Assembly (NCBI GenBank): GCA_013396635.1
Contig: WBMW01004027.1
Span: 255,461-319,460 of the forward strand
Length of the DNA stretch: 64,000 nucleotides
DNA from: Penelope pileata
Taxonomy: Eukaryota; Chordata; Aves; Galliformes; Cracidae
Direction: 5' to 3'
Part shown: positions 12,201 through 24,050 of the stretch, in pieces
Layout: every line of letters starts with the position of its first letter
Numbering within the stretch: the first letter of the stretch is position 1
Translations under genes and position numbers: made by a program
Notes under the pieces: generated by a model
The model's input: only the letters and a program-made list of their open reading frames with translations
Database searches by the model: none
What the model was told of the DNA's origin: nothing

Positions 12201-12685
12201 TGTCGGGGCACGGAGACATCTCCATCTCCAGGGCAGTCCCCCTCCCAAAGGCAGCACCAGGACGGATCTGATCCTGATCACTCCATCAGCCCCACGGGGA
12301 GCAAGAGGAGGCTTAGGTGCGGTTCAGCAAGCAGTCGTTAATGCCCTGGCTTTAATGAGTGTAATTAGCATGGCCCGCCCCAAATGCTTTCACTGGAGGG
12401 CACCAGGGGGATTTCCCACAGAAGGGATGGGGACACAAGCCAAGGGCATTTGGGCATGGTGGGTGGGTCACGGTACTTGGAACCAAAGTGGACCAAAGGC
12501 ACCCACAGCTCTGTGCCCACCCGGTCCCATCGTCATGAGCAAGGAACTGGCACCATAGGGCACAGAGCAAAGCAAGGAGAAGGCCACAGTACCTGCACGT
12601 CCTCCTCAGTGGGCGGCTTGCCCTCCTCGAGCCACCTGTAGTCCCTCTTGTATGAGCTCCTGTACATCCCCAGTGACACGGGTGG
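6102..12685 (-). CDS. TEX37: TEX37/SPMIP9-like gene, five exons, 5' end not found
   Basis: Joined minus-strand exons 12685-12593, 10497-10152, 8545-8408, 7168-7042 and 6255-6102. Every junction is GT/AG, and the intron phases match in order (0, 1, 1, 2), which chance exons would rarely do. The protein is about 285 residues without its first exon, or about 207 if an inner donor is used in the second exon. It starts with 'GMYRSSYKRDYRW', followed soon by 'KLRAKEF', which resembles the start of mammalian TEX37 (IYQSS..DY..., then K...L..KEF). Later 'RRTTYSTDFQ' and 'HWVSEYKDNYS' are typical of sperm microtubule inner proteins. The family lines the inside of flagellar doublet microtubules. It is divergent from FOXI3, as in mammals. 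The initiator exon should lie above 12685 but was not identified. The family name rests on short matches and synteny; that this is a real gene is more certain. Confidence 0.6.
7042..7168 (-). CDS. TEX37: TEX37-like internal exon (TTYSTDF motif)
   Basis: This 127-bp exon was found by reading the minus strand directly. The acceptor is 'cttcactag', the donor is 'ACCA|GTAAGGG', and there are 41 complete codons without a stop. It encodes 'CPDPERRTTYSTDFQ' and ends 'HIFTKENFYQ' once joined. The TTYS.DF pattern is common in axonemal microtubule inner proteins. Its phases (1 in, 2 out) match both neighbouring exons exactly. Confidence 0.75.
7169..8407. other. Intron of the TEX37-like gene
   Basis: Spans from the acceptor at 7169-7170 back to the GTCAGT donor at 8407. 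No named repeat is recognised. The open frames here on either strand are short and unsupported. Confidence 0.55.
8408..8545 (-). CDS. TEX37: TEX37-like internal exon
   Basis: The acceptor 'cccatctctcag' and donor 'AAAG|GTCAGT' bound 138 bp: 45 full codons plus the split codons on either side. It encodes 'LLCRQKLEPGWGTYEHF', then a Gln/Lys-rich hydrophilic stretch and 'NLNVGSSVMVK'. The exon enters and leaves in phase 1, consistent with both neighbours. Confidence 0.7.
9127..9541 (+). mobile_element. CR1-F-like LINE 3' fragment inside a TEX37 intron
   Basis: Typical order: 'gggaactgggattgttcagt', 'ctacaactccctgaaaggag', 'gggctgcccagggaggtggt', and ending 'gactctaggattctatgatt'. It is antisense to the host gene and similar to the copy at 54328-54750. 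Confidence 0.93.
10152..10497 (-). CDS. TEX37: TEX37-like exon with two possible donors
   Basis: The acceptor 'gacttccttctgcag' opens a frame beginning 'KLRAKEFTVPQEPRPIAYYD'. The frame stays open for 162 codons beyond the acceptor. A donor 'GAAG|GTAATC' after 10152 gives a 346-bp exon ending in phase 1, which fits the next exon. An inner donor 'CAAA|GTGGGA' after 10386 also ends in phase 1 and gives a 112-bp exon. I favour the longer form because its donor is slightly better and the added part looks protein-like ('QQAREEQRKHLSSILPL'), but mammalian TEX37 is short, so the shorter form is possible. Transcript data would decide. Confidence 0.6.
11900..12370. promoter_or_regulatory. Candidate conserved non-coding element
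   Basis: A non-repetitive stretch with clustered homeodomain-type cores: 'aagcaattagggccgg', 'gcaaatcagattaaat' and 'ctttaatgagtgtaattagc'. It lies inside the first visible intron of the TEX37-like gene, about 20 kb upstream of FOXI3. The call is by appearance only; no alignment was possible. Confidence 0.25.
12593..12685 (-). CDS. TEX37: TEX37-like first recognised exon
   Basis: The acceptor has a strong pyrimidine tract ('gcttcttccccttccag') and the donor reads 'GCAG|GTACTG'. Exactly 31 codons lie between, both ends in phase 0. The product contains 'GMYRSSYKRDYRWLEEGK', the best match to the beginning of mammalian TEX37. One short 5' exon with the initiator Met should lie further along the minus strand (higher coordinates); I could not choose among candidates. 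Confidence 0.7.
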
Positions 12686-15600
12686 CTGGAAGGGGAAGAA
12701 GCAAACACAAGGAGCTGGGTCACCTCCTGTCACCTTCAAGGGTGGTGACAGGAACACAGAATGCCCCTTATGCTCAGGGGAGGATGAGCTGCTCTCCAGG
12801 ACACAATCTCTATCCCCTGGGCTAAGTCCAACAGAGGCAGCCCCTCACTTGGTGAAGCCCTGAGAAGGGTGGCCAGCAAGGTCCAAGCTCTTTTGGCAAT
12901 GAGCTTTGGGGTTCTTCTAGTTCCAGCTGGTCCACCATAATGAACACCTTTCTCCTGCCTTTCTCAAGCCTCCTTGGACTGCTCAGATGCTCAGAGCACT
13001 AATATACAGCTGCTGAAATACTTTGATCAGCTGCTGAGGTCCGATGTCACACAGGTTAAGCAAGCATGTGTCTCTGTCTTGTATTTCAGCAATATTTCCC
13101 ATGTGCTTATCACACATTTAAAGCCAAATGCTGGCTAATGTCAATATGTATTCTGCAAAGCAACTGGAGAAATTATGGAGGAAAATTCCACCAAGGGATA
13201 TTAGGGCGGTGACACCAGCCCTGAGACTAAAAACAAATGCAGTGCAAACCACAGGGGATGTGCAGAGGATTTTAGGGAGGAAGCACTGTGTGCTCATCCT
13301 GTCTCCCATGCTCCTCCCGTGGCATCCACCACAGCCCACTGCTGGAGACAGGAAAGCGGGTGAGATGAGCCTTCAGGCTCACTTTGGTGCTTTGGACAAA
13401 CTTGAAATACTTAAAGCACCTACTGAGATAAAAGGAACCAATAACTGCACCAGCACACAGCATCTTAGAGGAGGTTCCTCGTGTCTTGCCAGCAATGCCA
13501 TCCATTATGTGCAGGAATATCTTTTATATCCTCATTACTTTTTTCCAACATTTCACTCGTTTCTCCCTCCGGGCTTCCCAGATGAGTGGCTGCCTTTGGC
13601 CAGGACCCAGAAGCCTGTTGTCACCAGTTCCTCTTATCTTCCCAACCTGGCAGACTGCAAATCCATTACTCAAACCCCAGTGGGGAGGGAACCCCTTTTG
13701 TATTTCACCTTTGAGTGCACTGGTTTCCTCATTGCATCCATGGTGAACCAGGAACCTGGACCAGAAGAAGTCATTCAGTTAATAGGCAGCATACGAGATC
13801 TTCTCCTCCACATTGCTCCAAGGGGCAAAGGACCTAGAGACCTGGAGTGGGTCCTGGAAGGAGGAAGGGGATTCAGATGGAGCTGTAGGACCCCTACACT
13901 ACCCAAAGTGGTGGTTAGAGTGTGATTGACTTCATCCAACTTCAACGATGCAAAGTGTACCCATCCAGCAACAAGCACCTATGGAGCCAAGCAGCTCTGG
14001 GATGCAGCTTGGTGGGACCCAACAGGGATGAGATGACAGCACCTCACCACCAGCACCCCACAGCCAGATGAGAGATGAACTGGGATGTCCCCTCCCAGGA
14101 TATGAGAGGTGGGAGCCTTGGTACATGCACAGTGGGATGCACCAGTGTTTGGTGGCTGCAGGGTTTCCATGGACGAGGGCAGCCTCCTGCCCTTTGTGAG
14201 ACACCTGCACTCCAGAGCCCTGGAGGCCTTTGTGGGAGGGGGCCTCACCCCATGATGGGGTGAGGGCTCCTTAGAGAAGCCACCCCACAGTCAAATGTGG
14301 GGAGCTGCTACCTGCTCGTTCAGCTAAAGCTGGGGACACAGGAGAGAGGCAAAGTCCCTTTGTGTGCCCTTGAGGCCTTCACATCTGCTAAAGATGGGAG
14401 CAAAAGATGGTGAAAGGAGTGAGGAGAGGACCCACTTTGTGGGCGAGTTGTAGGGAGCATCCTCACCTCACTGCATGGAGGGGTGGGGAACATCTCAGGT
14501 GTAAGGTAGGAAGGGATCTCCACTTGGGTTTGGAGGGTGACCCAGTGCACCTGAACTGTCCCATCCAGGTGTTCCTTCCCTTCATCTGATGACCTGCAGT
14601 GTAACACAACAGGGGATCAGATCTTCTGTCCCACACATGGACAGAAACACCAGGCCACATCCACAAAGCAGTCACTACTCTTTCAAAAGCATAAAGCATT
14701 AACCAGCTTTGGATCCATCTCATCCAAGACTGATTTCAACTAATTTTAGATGTCTACAAGGGGGATGTCCCCCTCTGAGCTGAGCCTTCCTGGCCTCCTG
14801 GCTCATTTAGCCTGATTCACGTGACCAGTGGAGATATGCGTGTGGGGAAGAAATGAACTGCTTTCTCGGAAAGCCTGGGTTTGGTCACCTGAATCTCATC
14901 CAAGAGTACAATTTCTGTAGCCAGACACGAGCCTGGACATCAGATCAGAACGAGATTCTCTGGCACTACAGTTAATGCAGGTAGTGGTAAATGCCAGTGA
15001 TGATGCATGAGTCAGAAATAGGACATCTCGGCTCCAGGATCCTGGAAAGCAATGATAGCAAAACTCCTTGGCTGACAATTTCTTATGGAGGACATGGAGA
15101 GGGACTTGATCTATAGCAACATATTTCTGAGGGGTTTCTGATTCTCTAAACTGAGATAGAAATTTCCTTTTTGTTCTGTGCTTGTGCTGTACAGGGTACA
15201 GAGGAAAGGCAGTCACGGACCTGGGTTCACAGGCACCATTGGAATGAGCTGAATTCCAGAGCTGTTTCTCTTTTCACCCTGCTATGCACCAGTGCATAAC
15301 TGGAGCCCAGGGATGCCAACGCTCCGGCAAGAGCCACGTGCTGCTGGCACCTCAGCGCTGGAGCCAGGCAGAAGGAGAAGCCCTTTGTCCCTGCTGTATT
15401 TTATCCGAATTAATATCAGAATAAACAATATACACAAGGGAATAAATTATTTCTAGAAATGTGAAACTCTTCTGTTCTCCTGTGCTTATATTAAAGGGAT
15501 TACACTCCATTTCCTTCTTAATACAGCTAATGCTCTATGGGAAGCCCTCAGGCCAGGGATTAAAGCACTTATTCAATTAATTAGGAACAAACTTCTGCCT

Positions 15601-17136
15601 TAAAGTCAAACACACAGATATCAGTAAGCTCTCAAGAGTGTCTTCCTTCCAGAGCAGGGAAAATGAATCCTGTTTCTGATGTAAACAAAGCCAATCTGTG
15701 CTCTAAAATTATCAAGAACTACCTAAATTAAGAAAATTCACTTTTGAAGTCTCAGCATCCCACAAAGCACCGCGGCACGGGAGGAACAGTCCCATCATCT
15801 TTCACTCAGCAGCTGAACTCCCATGAGTTACAGGGGGAGGAGAATCAGATCCTACAAGACTAACATAAATGAGATACAGCTTTAGGATATAACATTGGTA
15901 ACCAGCTCCAGGCTGCAGGCACACCAGCGTTTGGCTATATTTCGAGCTATTAGTGAAATCCTGGCCCTGCTAAACTCAAAAAACCAAAACGCTTATTCAG
16001 TAGGATCCAAATTTCACCTAAGGTGTCTGATTCATTACTGAGATAGGAGACAATTTCTAAAACCTGGCTCCAAATCCTAATCTTTCTTGATGATGGCTTG
16101 ATGCTTCCGTCTTCTCGCAGGCGCAGTTCACATGAAATTAAAAGGCACGCTGCCAGCATAGGTCATGCAGGAGCATCCCACTATTGCTGCTCAGCTTCCC
16201 ATTTCTTCTTCCCTAACACCAAATGGTGGAGCTGATAATTACCAACGGGATCCCAATTAGAAGCGGGTGGGAACCCAACTCCCAACTCTCATCTTCCCCT
16301 ACTTCTGAGCGAGCTTATCTGCCTCCTCATTGCTAACTCAGGTATAGCAAAAAGGTAAACCAACCTTTACTTTTTTTAGTGTTTTTGTACACAGAGTTCT
16401 TTGTAAACTTCCTTCACAGTTACCTGTGGATTGCCATTACCTCTCCCATGATACCAATTGCCCCAAGTGTTCCCAGATCTCCCCCCAGCGCTGGGTACAA
16501 GGGAACTTGGCAGAAGGGTGCTTGCACATTGCATCCCTCCCTGGCACCCCCCAGCTGGCTGTACAGCTGGCTGCCCATCTCAAGGAACAAAGCTACTGCT
16601 GATGGCCAGCACTGCTTTATAAACACCTGCAGGAGAAATCTTATCTAATAAGATAATTGGTTTATTTTCACAATACTCCAGAGAGGTGACATCTGAGATT
16701 TCCAGAGCCTAAAGCAGGCATCCGAATGGAGGTGCTCCTATTTCCTAAAGCATTGATCACCCCAAGCATCCAGGAAGGTTTTCAGAGGGTGTTGGTGCTT
16801 TTGACCCCTCCACATCATGCTGTGTGTGCAGATATAATGAAACTACAGCAAGGCCAACGTGCCAGCCAGGACCAGATAGCCAAAGGCAGGCAACTGTATA
16901 TTTTAGCAGCACCTTGGGTGAATTTTCCAAAGAGGCCAAGTTGTGACAGCTGAATTCAGGTCCTTTAAATTCTGATGGGAAAAGTTTAAATGAGAGTCGG
17001 GGATCTTAGTGATAACATAAAGCAATGAGATTAGTGTACCTTATCAGCGCAGCTCCTTCCCGACATAGTGCTGGACACTTCCCCAGGCTCAGAGATAGCT
17101 GTGTACCTCCATGAAGTCAGTCTCACAGCCTCAGTA
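12686..17136. other. Non-coding spacer between the divergent genes (proximal part)
   Basis: No interspersed repeat is recognised. A plus-strand open frame of 265 codons at 13128-13925 is the longest here but has no recognised domain or good start context and is treated as chance. The 15390-15620 part is AT-rich with several TTAAT/ATTAA cores. The undetected first exon of the TEX37-like gene may lie in this block. Confidence 0.4.
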
Positions 17137-17260
17137 TAGAATCATAGAATCACTAAGGTTAGAAAAGACCACTAAGATCATCTAGGCCAATTGCCCACCT
17201 ACCACCAATATTGCCCAGTAAACCACATTCCTCAGTCCCTTAGTACTTACTAAGACCATG
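17137..17260 (-). mobile_element. CR1 LINE 3' fragment, minus orientation
   Basis: Begins 'agaatcatagaatcactaag', then 'gaccactaagatcatctagg' and 'gcccacctaccaccaatatt'. This is an inverted CR1 terminus that decays after roughly 120 bp. Confidence 0.88.
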
Positions 17261-20200
17261 GTAGCACATAGGACTCAGCACTGAGACAAATTTCACTTCA
17301 TTTTGGCCCTAGCTTCCTCTACGTGCTGTCTTTTTCCACTCATGAGATGGCAATGGTGCTACCTCAGCCTGCATTGCTCTTGTGCAAGGTGCTGGCAGGG
17401 TTGGGGTCAACCATCTCAGCTATTAGAATTTACTGCAAGAAAACACGGCCAAGGAGGACATACCTCCTGTCAGCCCAGCTCTTGACAGGTGCTCTTTGGG
17501 CTGGGAATAAGATTCATTGCCCCCGTGAGGATGTTGAAAGAGGGAAGCGCTCAGTAAGCAGGACCCCATCGTGTGAAAGAGGCAGGGCGTAATCTGCAAA
17601 TCTCCGTTCCCGTTATCACCGCCAGGAGATAAAGCGCAAAGGGGAGACTCTTCTTCCAGGGACGAGTGTTGACAGCCCCTTCTGTCAGCATGAGGTCAGT
17701 CATCCATTTGGGTCTAAAAACATGAACTTTTGTCACAGTGCAGCAAGTCCAACACAGGAGGGTTTCCCATGGAGTTTATTTCGTGCTTTTCTCTGATTTT
17801 CTTGATAACTTGGTGGAGGCATTTATGGCACCAACTGATCAGAAGCAGTGGATGCTTTTCCACCTGTAGTCACACTTTGGCACCTGCAGCTCTCTTCCAG
17901 CCACCTACATCACGTACAGAATGAGCCCTGAAAGTCAGACTCCGTCTTGCCCAGATGGTGACCTCAATGGCCATGTCCCAAATCTTTGGGCACTTCTGCT
18001 GTAGCCTCCTAAAAACAATCAGCTGTTTGCTCACAGTTCCCCCCAAAAAGCACCCATCAGCAGAGGACTGCTAAAATCTCATCACTGCCTGTGTGAGAGC
18101 GTTCTGTGTGCTGTGATACACATCAATGCATATTTATGCACCTGTGTGAGGTAAATACAAATATGTATTGTTGGAGAGCCTAAATCTGCTCGCTAATGCT
18201 GTTGTTTAAATAGCCCTTTAACCACATCACTTTTCTCCTCGTTAGGTTAAGTCACTGGAGGTGAAAAAGCCCTTCCAAAATGGTTTTCACTCACTCACTC
18301 AGTCCAAAGTAAACATGCCTCTGGGACCATTATGTGTATCAGATATCCAAGGCTTTGTTAAGAGCTTGCCTGTTAGGTAAATTCTGCTACTCTTTCTCCT
18401 TGGAAGGAGAAGGTTAAAATTAGAGGTAGGCTAAACGAGCACAGCAGAACAGCCCCATGGGTTAAGGAATAGCAGGCCAAATCAGAGCAGAGCTTGCAAG
18501 CAACCCGAGTCTCGGGGTCCCGATCTAACTCAACAATATGACATGGTCTTGACTTACACCTGCAATCAGATGTGTCACAGATCTCACTGTGGCCTAGAGT
18601 CTGATGTTTTTGTCAGCATGAGAGCCCAGAACAGCAAGCATGAGCCTGTGGTAGCCGTAAATACAAGGGGGTTGTGCATTTATAGCACGTCATGGAAAAT
18701 CCTCAACCCACATGCCCCCATGTCGAGGAGCTGGTAGCTAGCTGGACTTTCCTGAGTCCCGCCTCGCTGTACAACCACATCTACTTCTTAAAAGTTTGGC
18801 AGAAATACAAGCTCTCAAAATCTAGAGCTCATCCAAAAGCAAGTGCATTGGAGAGGAGCCTTCCCATTGACTGCACCAAGGTTTGGACTGGGTCCACAGC
18901 CAGGACGCTTTCCCACTGCATCCATTAGCTGTTCTGCTGACCCAAATTGTCAGGGAGAATAAAGCAACCACCTGCTTCCAGTGACAGGAGAAGTAAAGTG
19001 AGATCAAACGTTAGCAGGAGGAGAGAATTCAAGCAATGTGAGAGGTGGTTGCATGTCATTTCAGAAGTCACCTCTTGTCTTTGATCTGTGCTTAGGAAGC
19101 GGGTACCTCCTGGATCGGATGGTCATTAGAGAAGCGTGCCACCAAACTCACCCCACCTTGAAGTCTCAAGTGTTTGCTTTCCACGGGGATCCCCCTCCTA
19201 CTTCCGCCCCTGTGTAAATCATCTGCCTGGAGATTTCCTTTAGAAGAGCCAATTAATACACACGGGGAGCAGGAGCCTCATGTCCTCCTCTGATTCCAGG
19301 ATTGTTCACAGCCGTGAAGCTGAAGCTGCTCTAAGTGCATGGTACATGCACAGGTAGCTCCTCCAGAAATCAGAGGCCAAGTTATTATAAAAGCTGTTAG
19401 GCAAACAAAAAAGCCCTGAAGAGCTTACACTCTCAACACACAGACAGACAAAGGGCTTTGACTTGAAGGATTTTAAAGACAAAGCCCTCAGAGACAAAGC
19501 AAATCTACGGTGAAACCATGGATAAACCCCGAGTCCTCTCCCCTGCTCTCAGCATCTCTTTGGAGTGCTGCCTGCTTATTGCTAACAGAGCATTTGTTGT
19601 AGCAGCACAGACTGGGAAAATAAAATATAATGCAGTTTTAATGTGGCGAGCACATGCAGCTGCCCTCTAAAAGCAGAGATTTATAGCAGGTGTGCATGTA
19701 GATGGTTGCACACTGTGGGCATTCAATAAAATCGTGTTTGTGAAGGAGTCTCCGCATTACTGCAGTGCGCTCCGGTTTGTTGATACCTTCAGTGAGTGCT
19801 AACAAGGGGCGAAATCACAAGGAGGAGAGGGCCTGCTCTCAGGTTACCCCATAAATTGGTTAAGGCTGCAGAGAGGATTATGAGCCCAGAGCCATCCTAA
19901 GTACCGAGATGTCATTACGGCGAAATCAAAGGTAACCGTGGGGCTTGGCAGGTAACTGTCAACAGCGACGGGAAAGAGCCAGCCCGGGAAGGAGCTCCGC
20001 GTCAGGATGAAATCCAGCCACCTTTATTTTCATTTCAGGTGAGGGGTCAAGCAGAAAAGCTATCCCCAGCGGCCTTTATTTACAGTTTTCAAGGGAGCGG
20101 CCAATGAAGCGTTCAGAGGAAGAAGGATGAAGGCGCTCGTCCCTCACTCCCGGGACCGGCGCGATGACAGACGGGGGATGCTGGAACGGCAGGAGGGATG

Positions 20201-22479
20201 GGAAGGTGCCTCCCATGAACGAAACGCAGGCAGCAGCCCTAATGAACTCATTAACAAAATTCCCAGCACCCCAAACAGGGCCAAGACTTTTCCTGTAATA
20301 TTTGCAGGGAACCAAGGAAAAGATTTTCCCACCTGGATGTTTACTTTCTGCAGCGTAGGAGCTCACTCCCAGCAACACCCCATAAGCAGATTTCAAGGCA
20401 ATTCTTTGATCTGAGTTTCCTTTTACATTTCTTCTCCCCGCCCTTCCTAGGCAAATCACTTGAATTTCTAGAAACCCACAAGACACTCATTTTTTTTCTC
20501 CTAGATATACAGCCAATTTGCCATCAAACCCTGCGAGGTTTTTTTTGTATTTCTCTGGATCTCCTGTTGATGAATACAGAAGCAACGTATGGCTTTGTGT
20601 TTTCAAGTCACAATAGCTACATCTCTGCTAGAAAAGCTACCAGGGGATGCTCTTTGGCCCTGAGCTCAGCAAATTAGTCCCATGGAAACTGCCCATTACG
20701 AAGCAAATAGCCTGTGAGCTGCGTCAGGGCATGGGAGAGTACTGCTAACCCCAAAACAAGTCTGGCCCACGCTAATAATGTAACAGCACAAACTCCAAGC
20801 CCACGACCTGCTCCTGTTCAGTGCAGCCGAGTAAACACAGCCCATGTGTGCCAGCATCAAGATAAGTATTTTCCTATGTTGCTATCAGGAAAATGAGGAA
20901 TTGAAGGGGAGTTTTGAGACCTCACAGCCAACCAGCACGAAGAGGGTGATGGCACTGCATGAGCACATTTGCCTTTTTGCAAGGCACAGCCTCCATGGAC
21001 CATGGGCTGAAGCAACACCAGAGCTGAATGTCACCTGCCATGCCCAGGAATTCGCATGCAGGGCAAAAGAAAAAGAAAAAAGGAAAATGAAAGGAAAAAT
21101 GTCTCCTTTTTTTTCCTGCTCCCTCACCTCCCCCATTCTTTAAAGATCTACAACCCTGCCAGCAGCCAGTTTTGCAAGGGTTAACCAGCATGAAATGAAT
21201 GTGGAGAGACAGTCCGGGACCGTAATCACTTATTATTTTCAGGTAATATGCTTTATCTCAACCTAATCTCCTCATCTGGAGAAACACTCATTGCAGACAA
21301 GAGTCACTGAGGTTATCTCTGATGATGGGGCTCTACGGACTGCTGGCTGCGAGGGACCGAGGAGAGGCCAAGGAGAGGACTTCAATTACAGCCTGAACTA
21401 TGCTCTGGTAGCTGAAAGGCCATTGTTTAATCTACTAGAAATCATCTATTTTAGCAGATAAAGGGATTACTCGGGTTTTCTTTTCCCCAAGAACAGTGTG
21501 TTATTCCAACTACTAACGGAACACTCAGTATTTAATTAAAGAAAAAGCACAGGGAGAAGCAACACAGGCATCAACATCACTTCTAGGGAAATTCAAATTG
21601 ATTGTCACCCTTTGATGCTGCTCAATCAGCTCTATCTCGCTCACCCTTCCTACAACCCAGATTAAATCATCTGGTTCTCTCTGTCCTGCACATCTGATTT
21701 TTTTTTTAATGGATCCCATCCAAAACTTTGGGACTGTGTAATGTGAATTTACTGCTCAGCAGAGACCTCCTGGCTTGCAAAGAGCCAGATTATCCAAGCT
21801 TCCTCAAGAGGAGAATGTGGAAATGTGGTTTTGCCTCTTCTTTGCTTGGTGTTGCTTGCTGTCTGGCAGAACTCTCTCCATCTGGCCCATCAGAGCAACC
21901 TGGTGTCATAGATAAAGATAGGTCCAGTGTTTGGAAATGCAAGGTGACTTCATTGCTCAGAGATGAACTCAAAATTGCTGCATGCAAAAGTCTTATACTT
22001 CCCTCTCAGTTCCCTTGCCTGAGCCACCTGCATTTTCTTTTTTCTTTTTTTTTCTTTTTTCTAGGAGTGGCTGAGGCCATAGACTAGTGGCCAAAGAAGA
22101 CAGTTATAAGTCATTCTCAAGTGCACCACCGCACTCAGCAAATACAGACTCATTTTCTCATGTCATCTATTCTCCTTCAGGTCCACAAACTGCAGACCTG
22201 AAGTGTCTACGATCTACGATTATGAAGCAGCAGCTTACAGAGGTAGGTATAAATTCAGTGTCCAGTGGTCCACACTTCTGTTGATAAAATCACAAAGAAA
22301 AAAAAAACTGAAAAACATTACTTGTGTTTCTCCTACCATCACCATCTTAATTCTCCTCCCTTTACCATAACAGGGTGTTCAAAGTGATTATCCAGCCATC
22401 CAGCAGCCAGATTGCGGGATTTTCCTCACTTCATTGACTCATTTTTGTAAATCCTATCGCATACTGTCCTGTTTCTGAC
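17261..22479. other. Non-coding spacer, no repeat recognised
   Basis: Mostly unique sequence without credible exons. Pyrimidine-rich patches lie near 21,110 and 22,035-22,062. The open frames are short. Confidence 0.4.
19590..20350. promoter_or_regulatory. Candidate conserved non-coding element
   Basis: Repeat-free sequence with patches that look constrained, for example 'gagatgtcattacggcgaaa', 'ataaaatataatgcagtttt' and 'aatgaactcattaacaaaat'. No long open frame here has splice signals. It lies 12 kb upstream of FOXI3. This rests on visual impression only. Confidence 0.2.
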
Positions 22480-24050
22480 ATGGTCTCACAGTCTGTAACA
22501 ATTTGTGGCAAAGACCAGCTGTCTTTTTTTGTTCTGACTTCCTGCAAGTCCATTTCTCTGCATGCAGAGTAAGGACATGGACCTACTGAGTTGCCTGATT
22601 TTTGCATCCATGACTTTTCTTCTTCTCTTTGTGACTGTTTCAGATGATCTACAACCACGTGCCCCACCTGCATCCTCCTTCAGATCACTGTAGAGGTATC
22701 TGTTGCTGTCCTGTGTGGTGAAATTTCTCAGATAAACAAGGTTGTCCATCTTGTCCACCCTGCTGCTACCTGCTTGTGTAGTTCTCATCCTTTCTGTCTT
22801 TCCTCCTGGTCTTTGTCTGGCCCACACCAATTTTTGATCTGCATCGTGGGACACAGTAACCTGGCTTGGCACATCTGATGAACTGGCACCACCACTGAAG
22901 ATGTGGTTATCCTGAGGCTCTCGATCTCCTTGTCTGACTTTGCCCAGACTCTTTGGTGACCAAAACACCATCCTTCACTTTCTACAAGCAGCCCCAGAAG
23001 TTGCTGTGAACTATCAGGTCACCCTGTCTGCTACCAGTCATTGTGTTGAACCAGTTGTTCAGCTTGCTCTTGACCAGGACTGCTGACCTCACCTCTTCAT
23101 AATGTTTTTCAGCAGCTCCTTGCACATATCATATAGCCCTAGGGCACTCCACATAGCTATTGCAACACACTGGGTCAAATGCCTTTTTGAAATTGTGCAA
23201 CTGAAGTTCTTGATATCTCTGAACTTGCCAGTGATCAGCCTCTTGCACTGGTGCTGCTCTACTCTCCCTCTTGCTTTGTGGAAACTGAACCTACCTTCTG
23301 AGCAAGGAGCATATTGAGGAATTTGCTCAGGATTCTCAAATGCACAGAATCTGGTAGGCCACCATTTTGGGAATTTTCTTACTAGGATCCACTTTTCCCA
23401 ATTTAGGGGATCTTTTCTTTCCTGATAACATACAATTGCCTCACTGGGTCAATGACCCGTGCTACAGCTCCATCGATCTGTTCTCAGCCCCTCAGAATTC
23501 TTCAGCCTCCTGACCCTTCTTTGCAACCTCTGCCAGCAAGATTCTTTTCGTCATCCAGCTCCTGAAGCGTTATAATCTCCCAAACACTGAAAATCTCTTC
23601 ATTTCTTGATCGGTCATCTGTGTAGAGTCTGGTAATATTTAACCCATCTCCTCAGCCTGTCCTTTTCTGAAAGTAGTGGGGCTGGCCTTATCCTTAACGT
23701 ACTGGAGTTCTTCCTTAGAATCTTTTTATAAAAGCACATCTTGATTTTGGACTTTCACAAGAACATTTTATGCTGCTTGCTTTTTAAAACCAATTTTCCT
23801 TGACTGTCCTTTCTTTTTGACATTGGCCCAGGGTATGCCTGCTGAGGACATGCCTTTTTACCTCTCCATTCTGCTTATCGCTGGCCACGTGGAGAATGTC
23901 CTCCTACACCCAAGCTCAGTGGCTGCCCATCGTCTCGATGTTAAAGTGATCAACACCAAGGCTTGATGAATCTTCTGTAGGTGGTTCTTAGTGGCAATTT
24001 CTGAGCTGAGCTCTTTGCTGAATGAATCTCCTTCACTCCTTTGTATGTTT
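22480..24050 (-). mobile_element. Decayed non-LTR retrotransposon with reverse transcriptase, not CR1
   Basis: Read on the minus strand, positions 23200-23015 give three pieces of a reverse transcriptase in the right order but in shifting frames: 'FKKAFDPV' (palm motif A region, usually F.KAFDSV), 'MWSALGLYDMCKELLKNI' (the helix after it) and 'SAVLVKSKLNNWF' with 'TMTGSRQGD' (the motif B region). Many stops and frameshifts separate them, so it is long dead. CR1 enzymes have PQGS at the last motif, whereas RQG is typical of RTE/Jockey/L1-like lineages. The flanks up to about 24050 and down to about 22480 keep a protein-like texture but no certain motif, so the ends are approximate. Confidence 0.72.

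Noticed and set aside
22486..22971. Minus-strand open frame of 161 codons as a host gene
   Set aside because: It adjoins the reverse-transcriptase remnant and is better read as a decayed part of the same element; no splice sites or host-protein match were seen.
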